From assembly GCA_041392505.1 (NCBI GenBank), contig JAWKLX010000045.1:11000-74999 (forward strand): a DNA stretch of 64,000 nucleotides, read 5' to 3'. This document shows, in pieces, positions 45,249-53,263 of the stretch. The notes below the pieces were generated by a model. The model was not told the DNA's origin. It was given only the letters and a program-made list of their open reading frames with translations, and did no database searches. The position numbers and the translations under genes are program-made. Source of the stretch: UBA6168 sp041392505. GTDB taxonomy: Bacteria > Bacteroidota > Bacteroidia > Chitinophagales > Saprospiraceae. Position 1 is the stretch's first letter. Every line of letters starts with the position of its first letter.

Positions 45249-46715
45249 CTATCGAACGGGCTGCCTTTGTGGCAGCCCATCGATTATATATTCTATCTTT
45301 GCCAACAACCACTTTTTACCCTGCATATTATTTTCAGTATTTATTTCTTTAACCAAATATTTAAAATTATTCAAGGCATAATTATTTTCATTTATTAATT
45401 TAATTACTTTAAAAGAAAAATTGACAAAATTGATATATGCCAGATTTCGTTCTTTAGACAATACTTTACTTCTTCTAAAATACTTTTTGACGGCTTCACA
45501 ATAATCTCTGAAAAACAAGTAATAAGAATCATCTACCAGACAGGCATCAAAATAACTTTGTATCAATAAAAACTTGCTACTTCTAATAAAGGTATTATCC
45601 TCAAAATGATGATTGGATAAAAATTCTACGCTTTTCTCATATTGACCTTGTTTATAGTGCCAATTGCCCAAAGCCCAGGCCCTTCCATCATCCATCTTTT
45701 CGGGTGGTAAAAAACAAGTGTATTTTTCAATAAACATTTTACTGTAATCAAAATCGTCCACACTATTGGCAGTCGTAACAATATTGACGTAAGTATTTAC
45801 GGTCAACTTTCCATAATGAAAAAGCAATCCATTTTCTATCCCAGTTTTATACAATTGATGGAGTTCATGAATAATTTCCAAATCCCCTTTCATCCAAAAA
45901 CGGATAACCATATTTATAAAATAGAAATAGAGGAGTTTCCGATCCCAATTGGGCAACCGATTATAATGGGAAAAGTATTTCTCTTTTAATTGGAAATAAT
46001 CCTCCTTTTGAAGAGCATCCCCCTTTTTTATTCTATCCCGGTAAATATCAATAATTGGAATATCCAAATCTTTAGTCAAATCAGATAACCGTTCGAGCTT
46101 TTCAAACCATAGCCCTTCCTCTGGCAAAATCATTTGCCGCTCTCGTAGTTCTGTGAGGTGCCGCCATTTCGTGATGCTGTAAAAAGTGTCTAAATATAAA
46201 TCTGCAATTTGCAAGGAAGATTTCGATGATCCAACATTGGTTTGCCGGTACAGTTCATCGTGTGTTAACATCAACGTCAAATAGTCCTCCGTTTCTTTCA
46301 CGTCCTTTTCCTCTAAAATATTTATCAACTGATTAGCCTGCTTTTCAAACCAATCATTCCGATGCCGCTCCAAGTATTCTTTGGCTAAAAGCTGTTTGGT
46401 CAAGAGTTCATCCTTTTCCAACCGCTGGTGTACCAAGAAGTTCTCGACCTGTTTGGATAGCCCGCCCATGATGTTGCGCATCCATTTGTCGTCGTATTTC
46501 TTGCCAGGGTAAAGTTTAGCGAATAAGTCTTCTTTGGTCAATGATTTGGCATCGAACCCTGGATAGTGTTTTTGCAAAAAAACATACAACTCAACGAGCT
46601 TTTTGTTGGCATTGGCCCAAGGAGATTGCAGCCATTTATTAAACAACTTAAACTCTTCAGCAGTGAGCAGCTGGAGAGATTGGGTTAATTTTGAAGGATG
46701 AAGGTGGGTTTTCAT
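45249..46715 (-). CDS. Large helical protein of unknown function
   Basis: Protein of 488 aa, almost entirely helical and rich in Lys, Glu, Tyr and Trp. No signal peptide or membrane helix. Distinctive stretches: LTAEEFKLFNKWLQSPWAN (N-terminus), LYPGKKYDDKWMRNIMGGLSKQVENFLVHQ, and repeated 'L.LIQSYFDACLVDD' helices near the C-terminus that resemble TPR/solenoid segments. The N-terminal region resembles proteins seen repeatedly in Saprospiraceae genomes, though I cannot name the family. A good promoter (46774-46803) precedes it. Function not inferred. Confidence 0.75.
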   Translation of the reverse strand: MKTHLHPSKLTQSLQLLTAEEFKLFNKWLQSPWANANKKLVELYVFLQKHYPGFDAKSLTKEDLFAKLYPGKKYDDKWMRNIMGGLSKQVENFLVHQRLEKDELLTKQLLAKEYLERHRNDWFEKQANQLINILEEKDVKETEDYLTLMLTHDELYRQTNVGSSKSSLQIADLYLDTFYSITKWRHLTELRERQMILPEEGLWFEKLERLSDLTKDLDIPIIDIYRDRIKKGDALQKEDYFQLKEKYFSHYNRLPNWDRKLLYFYFINMVIRFWMKGDLEIIHELHQLYKTGIENGLLFHYGKLTVNTYVNIVTTANSVDDFDYSKMFIEKYTCFLPPEKMDDGRAWALGNWHYKQGQYEKSVEFLSNHHFEDNTFIRSSKFLLIQSYFDACLVDDSYYLFFRDYCEAVKKYFRRSKVLSKERNLAYINFVNFSFKVIKLINENNYALNNFKYLVKEINTENNMQGKKWLLAKIEYIIDGLPQRQPVR

Positions 46716-46773
46716 TGTGGCAAAAAAGGTTCTGTAAGGGCTTGTTATATAATGAGTTGGATTAGGTTATAAG

Positions 46774-46803
46774 CAAATGTATGGAAAATGTTTTTTGTGG
46801 CAA
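46774..46803 (-). promoter_or_regulatory. Bacteroidota-type promoter for the 45249-46715 gene
   Basis: On the minus strand, TTG (46803-46801), a 19-nt spacer and TACATTTG (46781-46774) match the TTG / TAnnTTTG consensus, about 59 nt before the ATG at 46715. Confidence 0.6.
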
Positions 46804-46910
46804 TGATGGGATTTTGTCTTTGTTTACTAATTTTAATGATATGAAATTTGGGGAAATTAGATAGATAGGCTTCACTATCTACTAGACTAAATAAATTAAA
46901 AATAATACCA

Positions 46911-47507
46911 ATGAGACATTTACTTCTTTTGTTGACTTTCATGTTTATGAATTCAAGTCTAACTTTTTCTCAGATAGAAAATTTGGAAGCAAAAAAACTG
47001 GGATTAGTATCACATTTAACCACTGTAAAAATACTTGCAGAATTCAAGATGATCAGCTTAGCTAAGGATTCAATGTTTAAAACAAAAACAGAAAAAGCCC
47101 AAGAGTTTATATCTGAATATAATTTACTTAGATTATCTGTTGAAATATTTATCAATCAATTATCTTCTGACCTTTATTTAGCCAACAAGCCTAAATATTT
47201 CAAAAAAATAAATGCATTTATCAAAGGGAATCTCAGTTCGTTACCGGCTAACCTTTCTCATTACGAAAAAGCAATTATCGAAATTGACAAGAATTTTGAA
47301 GTCTTTATGATTAATACGTATTCCAGTACACTATCTGGTCCTTCACTTGGAGATGTAACAGGAACTATAGAACTTGCTCATACTATCACTTCAGACATAA
47401 GAGATTTTAAAGCTAAAAAAATTGAACTCATAACAACTCAATTGAATACTCTAAAATTGGATAAACTAATAGATTTGATTGAACCAAAAGAAAAAAGTGA
47501 AAAATAA
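46911..47507 (+). CDS. Secreted protein of unknown function
   Basis: Protein of 198 aa with signal peptide MRHLLLLLTFMFMNSSLTFSQ. The mature part is helical and Lys-rich (LEAKKLGLVSHLTTVKILAEF, AKKIELITTQLNTLKLDKL). No recognised domain. AT-rich compared with genes on the left of the window. It stands alone; the next gene starts 104 nt downstream behind its own dyad at 47512. Confidence 0.65.
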   Translation: MRHLLLLLTFMFMNSSLTFSQIENLEAKKLGLVSHLTTVKILAEFKMISLAKDSMFKTKTEKAQEFISEYNLLRLSVEIFINQLSSDLYLANKPKYFKKINAFIKGNLSSLPANLSHYEKAIIEIDKNFEVFMINTYSSTLSGPSLGDVTGTIELAHTITSDIRDFKAKKIELITTQLNTLKLDKLIDLIEPKEKSEK

Positions 47508-47511
47508 AAAC

Positions 47512-47529
47512 TAACCATTTTCGGTTATA
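47512..47529. promoter_or_regulatory. 18-bp dyad TAACC-N6-GGTTA, candidate operator (copy 2)
   Basis: Identical in 18 of 18 bases to the site at 44650-44667. TAATACC follows 50 nt after its start, then CAAATTTG (47573-47580), close to TAnnTTTG. It controls the AONS-like gene by position. Confidence 0.58.
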
Positions 47530-47610
47530 CCGAAATACCTTAAACAGGGATTTTTAGCAAGTAATACCCATTCAAATTTGCAGCATCATTAATTTTTAAA
47601 TCAAATAATT

Positions 47611-48900
47611 ATGTTTGCTACAATAAATAACAACGAGATGAAAAATGTTGACCCTTGGACGGGAAGTATTCTTCAATTATACAACCCAAGAGGAAAAAAA
47701 TTGGAACAAAAATTTTATCAATCTAATAATTGGGTAAAACAAAGAGAAGAATTAGGGACATGGCCATTTGGAATGCTGAACTATAAAAAGGAAAGCTCCA
47801 GCATTCATCTAAATTTTTCACTGTTTGACTACATAGGTTTGAGTAAACATCCTGAAGTTTTAAAAGCTGCCCAGCAGGTGATTTCCGAATATGGCATATC
47901 CTCCTCCAGTTCGCCTTCATTAAATGGCAGAACAGAAATTTCACAACAATTAGAAAATAAAACTGCCCAGTTACTAAATAAAGAAACGTGTCTATTATAT
48001 CCTTCCGGATGGGCAGCTTGTTATGGAGCCATTACCGGTATTGCTAATGCACGTGATACAATTATTATTGACCAACTGGCTCATAATTGCCTCGCCACGG
48101 CAGCCAAATCCGTTACAAATGATTTATTAAAATTCAGGCACAACGATTCAAACCACCTCAAAGAATTATTAGAAAAATCAAGAACTAAAAACGCAGAGAA
48201 TTGCCTACTTATAGTTCTGGAATCTTTATATTCTATGAATGCCACTTCACCTGATTTGCCAAAAGTGATGGAATTAGCCAATCAATATGAAGCCATTGTC
48301 GTGATTGATGTCGCACATGAACTAGGCACAAGAGGCAGTCATGGATTTGGCATTTTGGAAGATATAGACACCTCTGCCGACAACATTATTATTGCAGGGT
48401 CGTACAGCAAAGTGTTTGGGACAAATGGTGGTTTTGTAGCTGGGCCAGCTTGCATCAGAAACCAGTTTCTTTTCTTCAGCCCTACGTATGTTTATAGTTC
48501 TGCCATGTCGCCTTTGCAATGTGCCATTATTCTAAAGAGCCTCGATATTGCATTTTCACCAGAAGGTGATATATTGCGCAACAAACTAAATGCAATAAGT
48601 TCCTATGCCCGTCAACAATTTACCAAATATGGTTTTGAAATTGACGGCGATTCAAGTGCCATTTTACCAGTGATCATTGGCGATGAAAGAAAATCAAGGG
48701 AAATATTTCCACATTTATTAAAAAATGGACTGTTGGTGAATTTAATAGAATTCCCTGTTGTTCAAAAAGGACGGTCCCTTTTCCGGTTTTTGTTGTCGCC
48801 GTTAATGAGTTTTGCAGAAATTGATGAGGCGGTGGAGACTTTGGTGAGGGCAAAGGAAGAATTAGATCATGGGCTAATTTTGGAGTTAAACTCGAATTGA
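47611..48900 (+). CDS. AONS-like (alpha-oxoamine synthase) PLP-dependent acyltransferase
   Basis: Protein of 429 aa in the alpha-oxoamine synthase family (BioF/Kbl/SPT/CqsA). Cofactor and active-site features present: DQLAHNCLATA (His stacking on PLP), LESLYSMNATSPDLPKV (E-S-x-Y-S-M), IDVAHELGTRG (Asp and His, replacing the usual DDAHG), and the PLP lysine in SYSKVFGTNGG. These enzymes condense an amino acid with an acyl-CoA, losing CO2. Products can be 8-amino-7-oxononanoate, ketosphingoid bases, sulfonolipid precursors or alpha-hydroxyketone signals. No other biotin genes are nearby, so a biotin role is not supported. It is followed 10 nt later by an unknown gene and then by a sensor kinase pair. 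A second ATG ten codons in is possible. Confidence 0.85.
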   Translation: MFATINNNEMKNVDPWTGSILQLYNPRGKKLEQKFYQSNNWVKQREELGTWPFGMLNYKKESSSIHLNFSLFDYIGLSKHPEVLKAAQQVISEYGISSSSSPSLNGRTEISQQLENKTAQLLNKETCLLYPSGWAACYGAITGIANARDTIIIDQLAHNCLATAAKSVTNDLLKFRHNDSNHLKELLEKSRTKNAENCLLIVLESLYSMNATSPDLPKVMELANQYEAIVVIDVAHELGTRGSHGFGILEDIDTSADNIIIAGSYSKVFGTNGGFVAGPACIRNQFLFFSPTYVYSSAMSPLQCAIILKSLDIAFSPEGDILRNKLNAISSYARQQFTKYGFEIDGDSSAILPVIIGDERKSREIFPHLLKNGLLVNLIEFPVVQKGRSLFRFLLSPLMSFAEIDEAVETLVRAKEELDHGLILELNSN

Positions 48901-48910
48901 AACAACATAT

Positions 48911-49642
48911 GTGAAAACAACATTTAACCTAAACAAATATAAAATGAATCCAAGAGCCATCGTCCGTTATGCGCCATACTTATATTTAACCAAAAGTAAT
49001 GATAATAACTATTCGCTATTCATTTTAGCTGAAATAGGCAATCATGACTCACTCGTTGCTGCTTCACCATTTGGCCAAATCAATAGCCATAGGTGGAGGC
49101 AATATAAATTTGAGGTTCAATCTTCACAACAAAGCACATCTTATGCCTTATCAGAAAAGGCGGAACCAATAACAATTGGTATTGTAAACGAAATAGGTGT
49201 TGAGGTGATAATTCTGCAAGGGCAACAAGAATACAAAATGAAAATAGAATACGAAGATGCAGACGATTATTATACTGAAGTTAATGCAAATAATCAGAAG
49301 ATACTCAATGCTCCTTACATGTATTTACAGGAGAGTACACAAATAAACAATTACCAACCCAACGTACTACTTCCTTCAAAAAGACACATCAACTTTGAGA
49401 TATCAAAAATTGTAACTCCATTTGGATTTTGCGTGGTTGATTTAAATTTCGATGGCGGAGAAAATTCAACAATCAACCACCATGATTTTGAGGCAAATAA
49501 ATTTAATATATTAGACATTGACAGTCGTGGATGCTTTTATGTCGAAAAATTAGAACATAACTCTCCAATCATTAACGACCCCAAACGTCGCACGACAGTC
49601 CGAAATCGAAATGCCGATACTTTCTTGCCAAAAAATGAATAA
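48911..49642 (+). CDS. Protein of unknown function in the AONS/sensor operon
   Basis: Protein of 243 aa if started at GTG 48911 (232 aa from the ATG at 48944). No signal peptide or membrane helix. Beta-rich sequence without recognised domain: IVRYAPYLYLTKSNDNNYSLFILAE, EPITIGIVNEIGVEVIILQGQ, FGFCVVDLNFDGGENS. It starts 10 nt after the AONS-like gene and overlaps the histidine kinase start by 8 nt (ATGAATAA), so all three are one transcription unit. Confidence 0.6.
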   Translation: MKTTFNLNKYKMNPRAIVRYAPYLYLTKSNDNNYSLFILAEIGNHDSLVAASPFGQINSHRWRQYKFEVQSSQQSTSYALSEKAEPITIGIVNEIGVEVIILQGQQEYKMKIEYEDADDYYTEVNANNQKILNAPYMYLQESTQINNYQPNVLLPSKRHINFEISKIVTPFGFCVVDLNFDGGENSTINHHDFEANKFNILDIDSRGCFYVEKLEHNSPIINDPKRRTTVRNRNADTFLPKNE

Positions 49643-51542
49643 GTACTTTCAAATATTTATTCTATTAAACATTTTGTGCACAGGTTTTTTAAATGCTCAA
49701 AATGCAGACAGTTTATTAAGTATCGCCCGGAAGGAGCGCTATTCTAATCCTGAAATGGCTTTGGAAGTTGCTGAAAAGGTTTATGCAATATCAAAGGAAA
49801 ACAAATGGTTTAACTCTTTGGGCGAATCTTCAAAGATCATTGGCATTCTATATCGAAACAATGGTGATTTTAAAAATGCATCTGATTTTTTTGAAAAAGC
49901 ATTGAATGCCTACAGTAAAATTCCCGACAGTGTTGGGATAGCAGATGTTCTCAACAATTATGGTGTATTGGAAAAAATGCGAGGCGATTTTGAAAAAGCG
50001 CTTTTTTATTTATTTAAAGCAGCTAAAATATATGAATCGAAAAATATCAATCCAAAATTAGCTAACACTAACTTAAATATTGCGAATACCTTCCAAAAAG
50101 ATAACGATCTCATAAATGCAATTAAATTTCACCATCTAAGTCACAGTTTATTTTTAAAACACGGTGACTCTATTAAAATTGCTGATGCAAAATACAGCCT
50201 TGCCGCAGACTATTTATTAAATAACCAATTGGACTCCTCCCTTATTTATGCTGAAAATTCAATTAAATATTATTACGATTTAGGTCTTTGGGACGGCGAG
50301 GCTGATGCCCAAGATATTTTAGCGCAAATCGCACGGGAGCATAACGATTTTCCAAAAGCAGAAAACCTATATCAATCTGCCATCCAATTATACCTAGAAA
50401 ATGCAGAACCAAATGATCCTCGATTATTTATGCTTTATTTAAACCGTGGAGGTTTATTTATTGAAATGAAGAAAGGAGAGCAAGCATTAGCAGATTTGCG
50501 AAAGGCCAAATTTTTATTAGCCGATAGGAATGAGCCAGACAATCGCTTGCGCCTCGCCCGTGGATTTACGGATGCCTATGAATTAACAGGTCAGTTAGAT
50601 AGTGCTTTACTTATGAATAAAGAAGCATTTATTTGGCTAGACACCTTAGAGGCTAAAGGACGTGCAGATGCCATTGCCGAAATGAAAGAAAAATACGAAA
50701 CCGAAAAAAAGGAAAATGAAATAATTCAGGCCAAATTAAAAGCCGAACAACTGAGCACCCAACGCAACCTATTCATTGTGCTGTTTTTGGCAATTTTAAG
50801 TCTTTCTATTTTTGGTTATTATTATTTCCAACAAAAACAAAAAGCCACCCGCACCATCACCCAACAAAATCAAAAAATTCATCAACAAGAAATCCAGGAA
50901 CTCCTAAAAACCCAAGAACTCACCGCCATCAATTCTATGCTCGAAGGACAGGAAAACGAGCGCATCCGCATTGCCAAAGATTTGCACGACCGGTTGGGCA
51001 GCATCCTGACCACTGTCAAATGGAGCTTCGATGCATATCTGGAAAAACAAGCCCCCAAGCAAGGTACTGATCCATTAATTAAAGCCGGTAGTATGCTGGA
51101 TGACGCCTATCAGGAAGTGCGCCGCATTGCCCATGATATGATTTCCGGAGTGTTGACAAAATTCGGTTTGGTGCCCGCTTTAGAGGAACTGGCCCGTACT
51201 ATTTCAACAAGTGGAAAAATGCAGATAAAAGTAATGTCCTCCGGATTGGGTGACCGTTTGGAAAATAAGGTTGAAATCACATTATATAGGGTCATTCAGG
51301 AACTATTGAGTAATATTCTGAAGCATGCAAACGCCACCGAAGCAATTATCCAATTGACCCGGTTAAATGGCGAATTAAATATTTCCGTAGAAGACAATGG
51401 AAAAGGCTTTGATACAGAAAAAATAAAATACGGGATGGGCATTAAAAATATTGAAGCGAGGGTACAAGCTTTGGATGGTTCTTTTTTTATCGACTCTGGA
51501 AAAGGGAACGGCACGACGGTGATGATTGATTTGCCAGTTTGA
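49635..51542 (+). CDS. TPR sensor histidine kinase (NarX/DegS-type HisKA_3)
   Basis: Protein of 635 aa from the ATG at 49635, which gives the signal peptide YFQIFILLNILCTGFLNAQ. Residues 30-370 are tetratricopeptide repeats (SSKIIGILYRNNGDFKNASDFFEKAL, ADVLNNYGVLEKMRGDFEKALFYL). One membrane helix follows (LFIVLFLAILSLSIFGYYYF), then a coiled coil. HisKA_3 has its His in ERIRIAKDLHDRLGSILT. The HATPase has QELLSNILKHANAT and DNGKGFD...GMGIKNIEARV. The periplasmic TPR domain would sense a ligand or protein. The response regulator at 51593 is its clear partner. Confidence 0.93.
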   Translation: MNKYFQIFILLNILCTGFLNAQNADSLLSIARKERYSNPEMALEVAEKVYAISKENKWFNSLGESSKIIGILYRNNGDFKNASDFFEKALNAYSKIPDSVGIADVLNNYGVLEKMRGDFEKALFYLFKAAKIYESKNINPKLANTNLNIANTFQKDNDLINAIKFHHLSHSLFLKHGDSIKIADAKYSLAADYLLNNQLDSSLIYAENSIKYYYDLGLWDGEADAQDILAQIAREHNDFPKAENLYQSAIQLYLENAEPNDPRLFMLYLNRGGLFIEMKKGEQALADLRKAKFLLADRNEPDNRLRLARGFTDAYELTGQLDSALLMNKEAFIWLDTLEAKGRADAIAEMKEKYETEKKENEIIQAKLKAEQLSTQRNLFIVLFLAILSLSIFGYYYFQQKQKATRTITQQNQKIHQQEIQELLKTQELTAINSMLEGQENERIRIAKDLHDRLGSILTTVKWSFDAYLEKQAPKQGTDPLIKAGSMLDDAYQEVRRIAHDMISGVLTKFGLVPALEELARTISTSGKMQIKVMSSGLGDRLENKVEITLYRVIQELLSNILKHANATEAIIQLTRLNGELNISVEDNGKGFDTEKIKYGMGIKNIEARVQALDGSFFIDSGKGNGTTVMIDLPV

Positions 51543-51592
51543 ATAATGGACAATTGACAATTTAGCTAAATGGAATTTTTAATTTAAACAAC

Positions 51593-52243
51593 ATGATAAA
51601 TTTAACTCCAATTAAAATAATTATTGCGGACGACCACGATGTAATTATTGATGGGCTAACCGCTTTGCTTTCAACTGAAAAAAATCTGCAAATCGTTGGC
51701 CGGGCCAATAATGGGAAACAATTATTGGAAATAATAAAAAATAAACCTGTTGATTTAATTATCCTCGATATTGAAATGCCTGAAATGAACGGTGTTGAAG
51801 TGACAGAAAAATTAAAAACAATATACCCTGAATTAAAAATATTGGTGCTTACCATGTACAACTCCCCCGATTTTATTGCCAATTTATTAAGACATGGAGT
51901 AGATGGTTATATCTTAAAAAATTCACGGAAAAATGATTTGTTACAGGCTATTAACTCAGTCGTTTCGGGACGTCCTTTTTATGCACCAGAGGTAACTGAA
52001 ATCATGATGGACAGCTTCCGACAGGGTCAATCCAACAAAGAAGATACACCGGAATTGACCCAGCGGGAAATAGAAATTGTCCGGCTCATCGCAGAAGAAT
52101 ACACCAGTCGGGAGATCGGGGAAAAGCTGTTTATTTCCTTCCACACGGTCGAGCGGCACCGGAAAAACATCATTGCGAAACTGGGGGTAAAAAATGTGGC
52201 AGGGCTGGTCAAATATGCACTCAAGAACGGATTGTCAAAATAA
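51593..52243 (+). CDS. NarL/LuxR-type response regulator
   Basis: Protein of 216 aa. Receiver domain: IKIIIADDHDVIIDGL (acidic pair), phosphorylatable Asp in LIILDIEMPEMNGVE, and the conserved Lys in YILKNSRKNDLL. The C-terminal LuxR HTH is ELTQREIEIVRLIAEEYTSREIGEKLFISFHTVERHRKNIIAKLGV. It is the cognate regulator of the TPR kinase 50 nt upstream. It may bind the TAACC-N6-GGTTA dyads, although LuxR-type sites vary and this is a guess. Confidence 0.94.
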   Translation: MINLTPIKIIIADDHDVIIDGLTALLSTEKNLQIVGRANNGKQLLEIIKNKPVDLIILDIEMPEMNGVEVTEKLKTIYPELKILVLTMYNSPDFIANLLRHGVDGYILKNSRKNDLLQAINSVVSGRPFYAPEVTEIMMDSFRQGQSNKEDTPELTQREIEIVRLIAEEYTSREIGEKLFISFHTVERHRKNIIAKLGVKNVAGLVKYALKNGLSK

Positions 52244-52473
52244 TTCCAGTCATTTTCCTGCTCATTTCATCATGGCAAATATGCACCCCAAAAACTCACC
52301 TAAACTACTGATATACAATTTTTTAAAAAATTAAAAAAAAACAAGTAGAGGGAAACAATATATGGCAATTGGCAATTATTGTCTTTCCGTCAGTCCCAAC
52401 CTTCTTCTATTTTCGGGAAAAGTTACTTTAAAGGCCAACACCCAACTAACCATCTTTCTATAATTTCGGCTAA

Positions 52474-52815
52474 ATGCTCAATCAAATGAACCGACCGACA
52501 ATCGGGATTCCGACGGTGTACGGCCTACTTTTTTGCTTGGTGGAAGATATAATTTGTCTGATAGCTGAGGGGAGTTACACCCATCTGGTGATGAGGGAAA
52601 AGAAGCGGATCACGCTGGCCAAAAAGCTGGGGGATTTGGCAGATATACTACCGGAGCAGTTTCTGCGCATCCATCATTCCCATATTGTCAATTTACAGCA
52701 TGTGGTAAAATTTGTCAAAGAAAACAATGGACTTGTAGTGCTGAGCAACGGGGAAGAATTAAGCGTGAGCAAACAGCGTAAAAAAGCATTTTTGGAAAAA
52801 TACATTATCCTTTGA
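52474..52815 (+). CDS. LytTR DNA-binding domain protein
   Basis: Protein of 113 aa, a free-standing LytTR domain without receiver. EDIICLIAEGSYTHLVMREKKRITLAKKLGDLADILPEQFLRIHHSHIVNLQHVVKF and GEELSVSKQRKKAFLEKY carry the family's beta-beta-alpha-beta pattern and the (F/Y)xRxHxSxxVN motif. LytTR proteins bind direct or inverted AC-rich repeats. Just upstream (52447-52472), TAACCAT and TTTCGGCTA look like the two halves of the local dyad separated by a 10-nt insert, hinting at autoregulation. Confidence 0.85.
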   Translation: MLNQMNRPTIGIPTVYGLLFCLVEDIICLIAEGSYTHLVMREKKRITLAKKLGDLADILPEQFLRIHHSHIVNLQHVVKFVKENNGLVVLSNGEELSVSKQRKKAFLEKYIIL

Positions 52816-53263
52816 TGAAAATTTTCACGGCCAATGTGAAGTAATTTGGACAACAGTGGAGGAAGTCGATTTCGGTATTGAATACGCTCTCTATATTTGC
52901 TCCTTAAGACCTACTACTAGTTAGATTTATTACTTAAAATTTAATCCCAAAAAACACTTTTACATTCTCGAATCTATCTACGCCATTTAAGACAACCGTT
53001 TTCTCTAAAACAAATACAAGAGTTTGAAAAGAACTTACAACAGGTTACTTTCTTGAAATTTTGAATAGATTCAAATTCATTCAAGCATCCCCAAATCTTC
53101 ATCCTAAAAATTCCCAATTACGGATTTTGGCCGAAAACTTTTACTAGGAAAACTCAGCATGTTTTGCATTTGCACTTAGCAAAATGGAGGGTTTTCTATG
53201 TAAATTTTTTAAGGTTAAAAAAATAAAACAAACCAAATCTTCAAAACATAAAAACACCTTATT
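52816..53263. other. Intergenic region before the M43 metalloprotease gene, no gene seen
   Basis: 448 nt, AT-rich. TATATTTG at 52892-52899 fits the -7 consensus but lacks a correctly spaced TTG. No hairpin, repeat or open frame worth calling was found. Confidence 0.45.

Noticed and set aside
47611..48900. Calling the AONS-like gene bioF
   Set aside because: No other biotin genes nearby, the DDAHG motif is altered to DVAHE, and context is regulatory; the narrower symbol is not supported.
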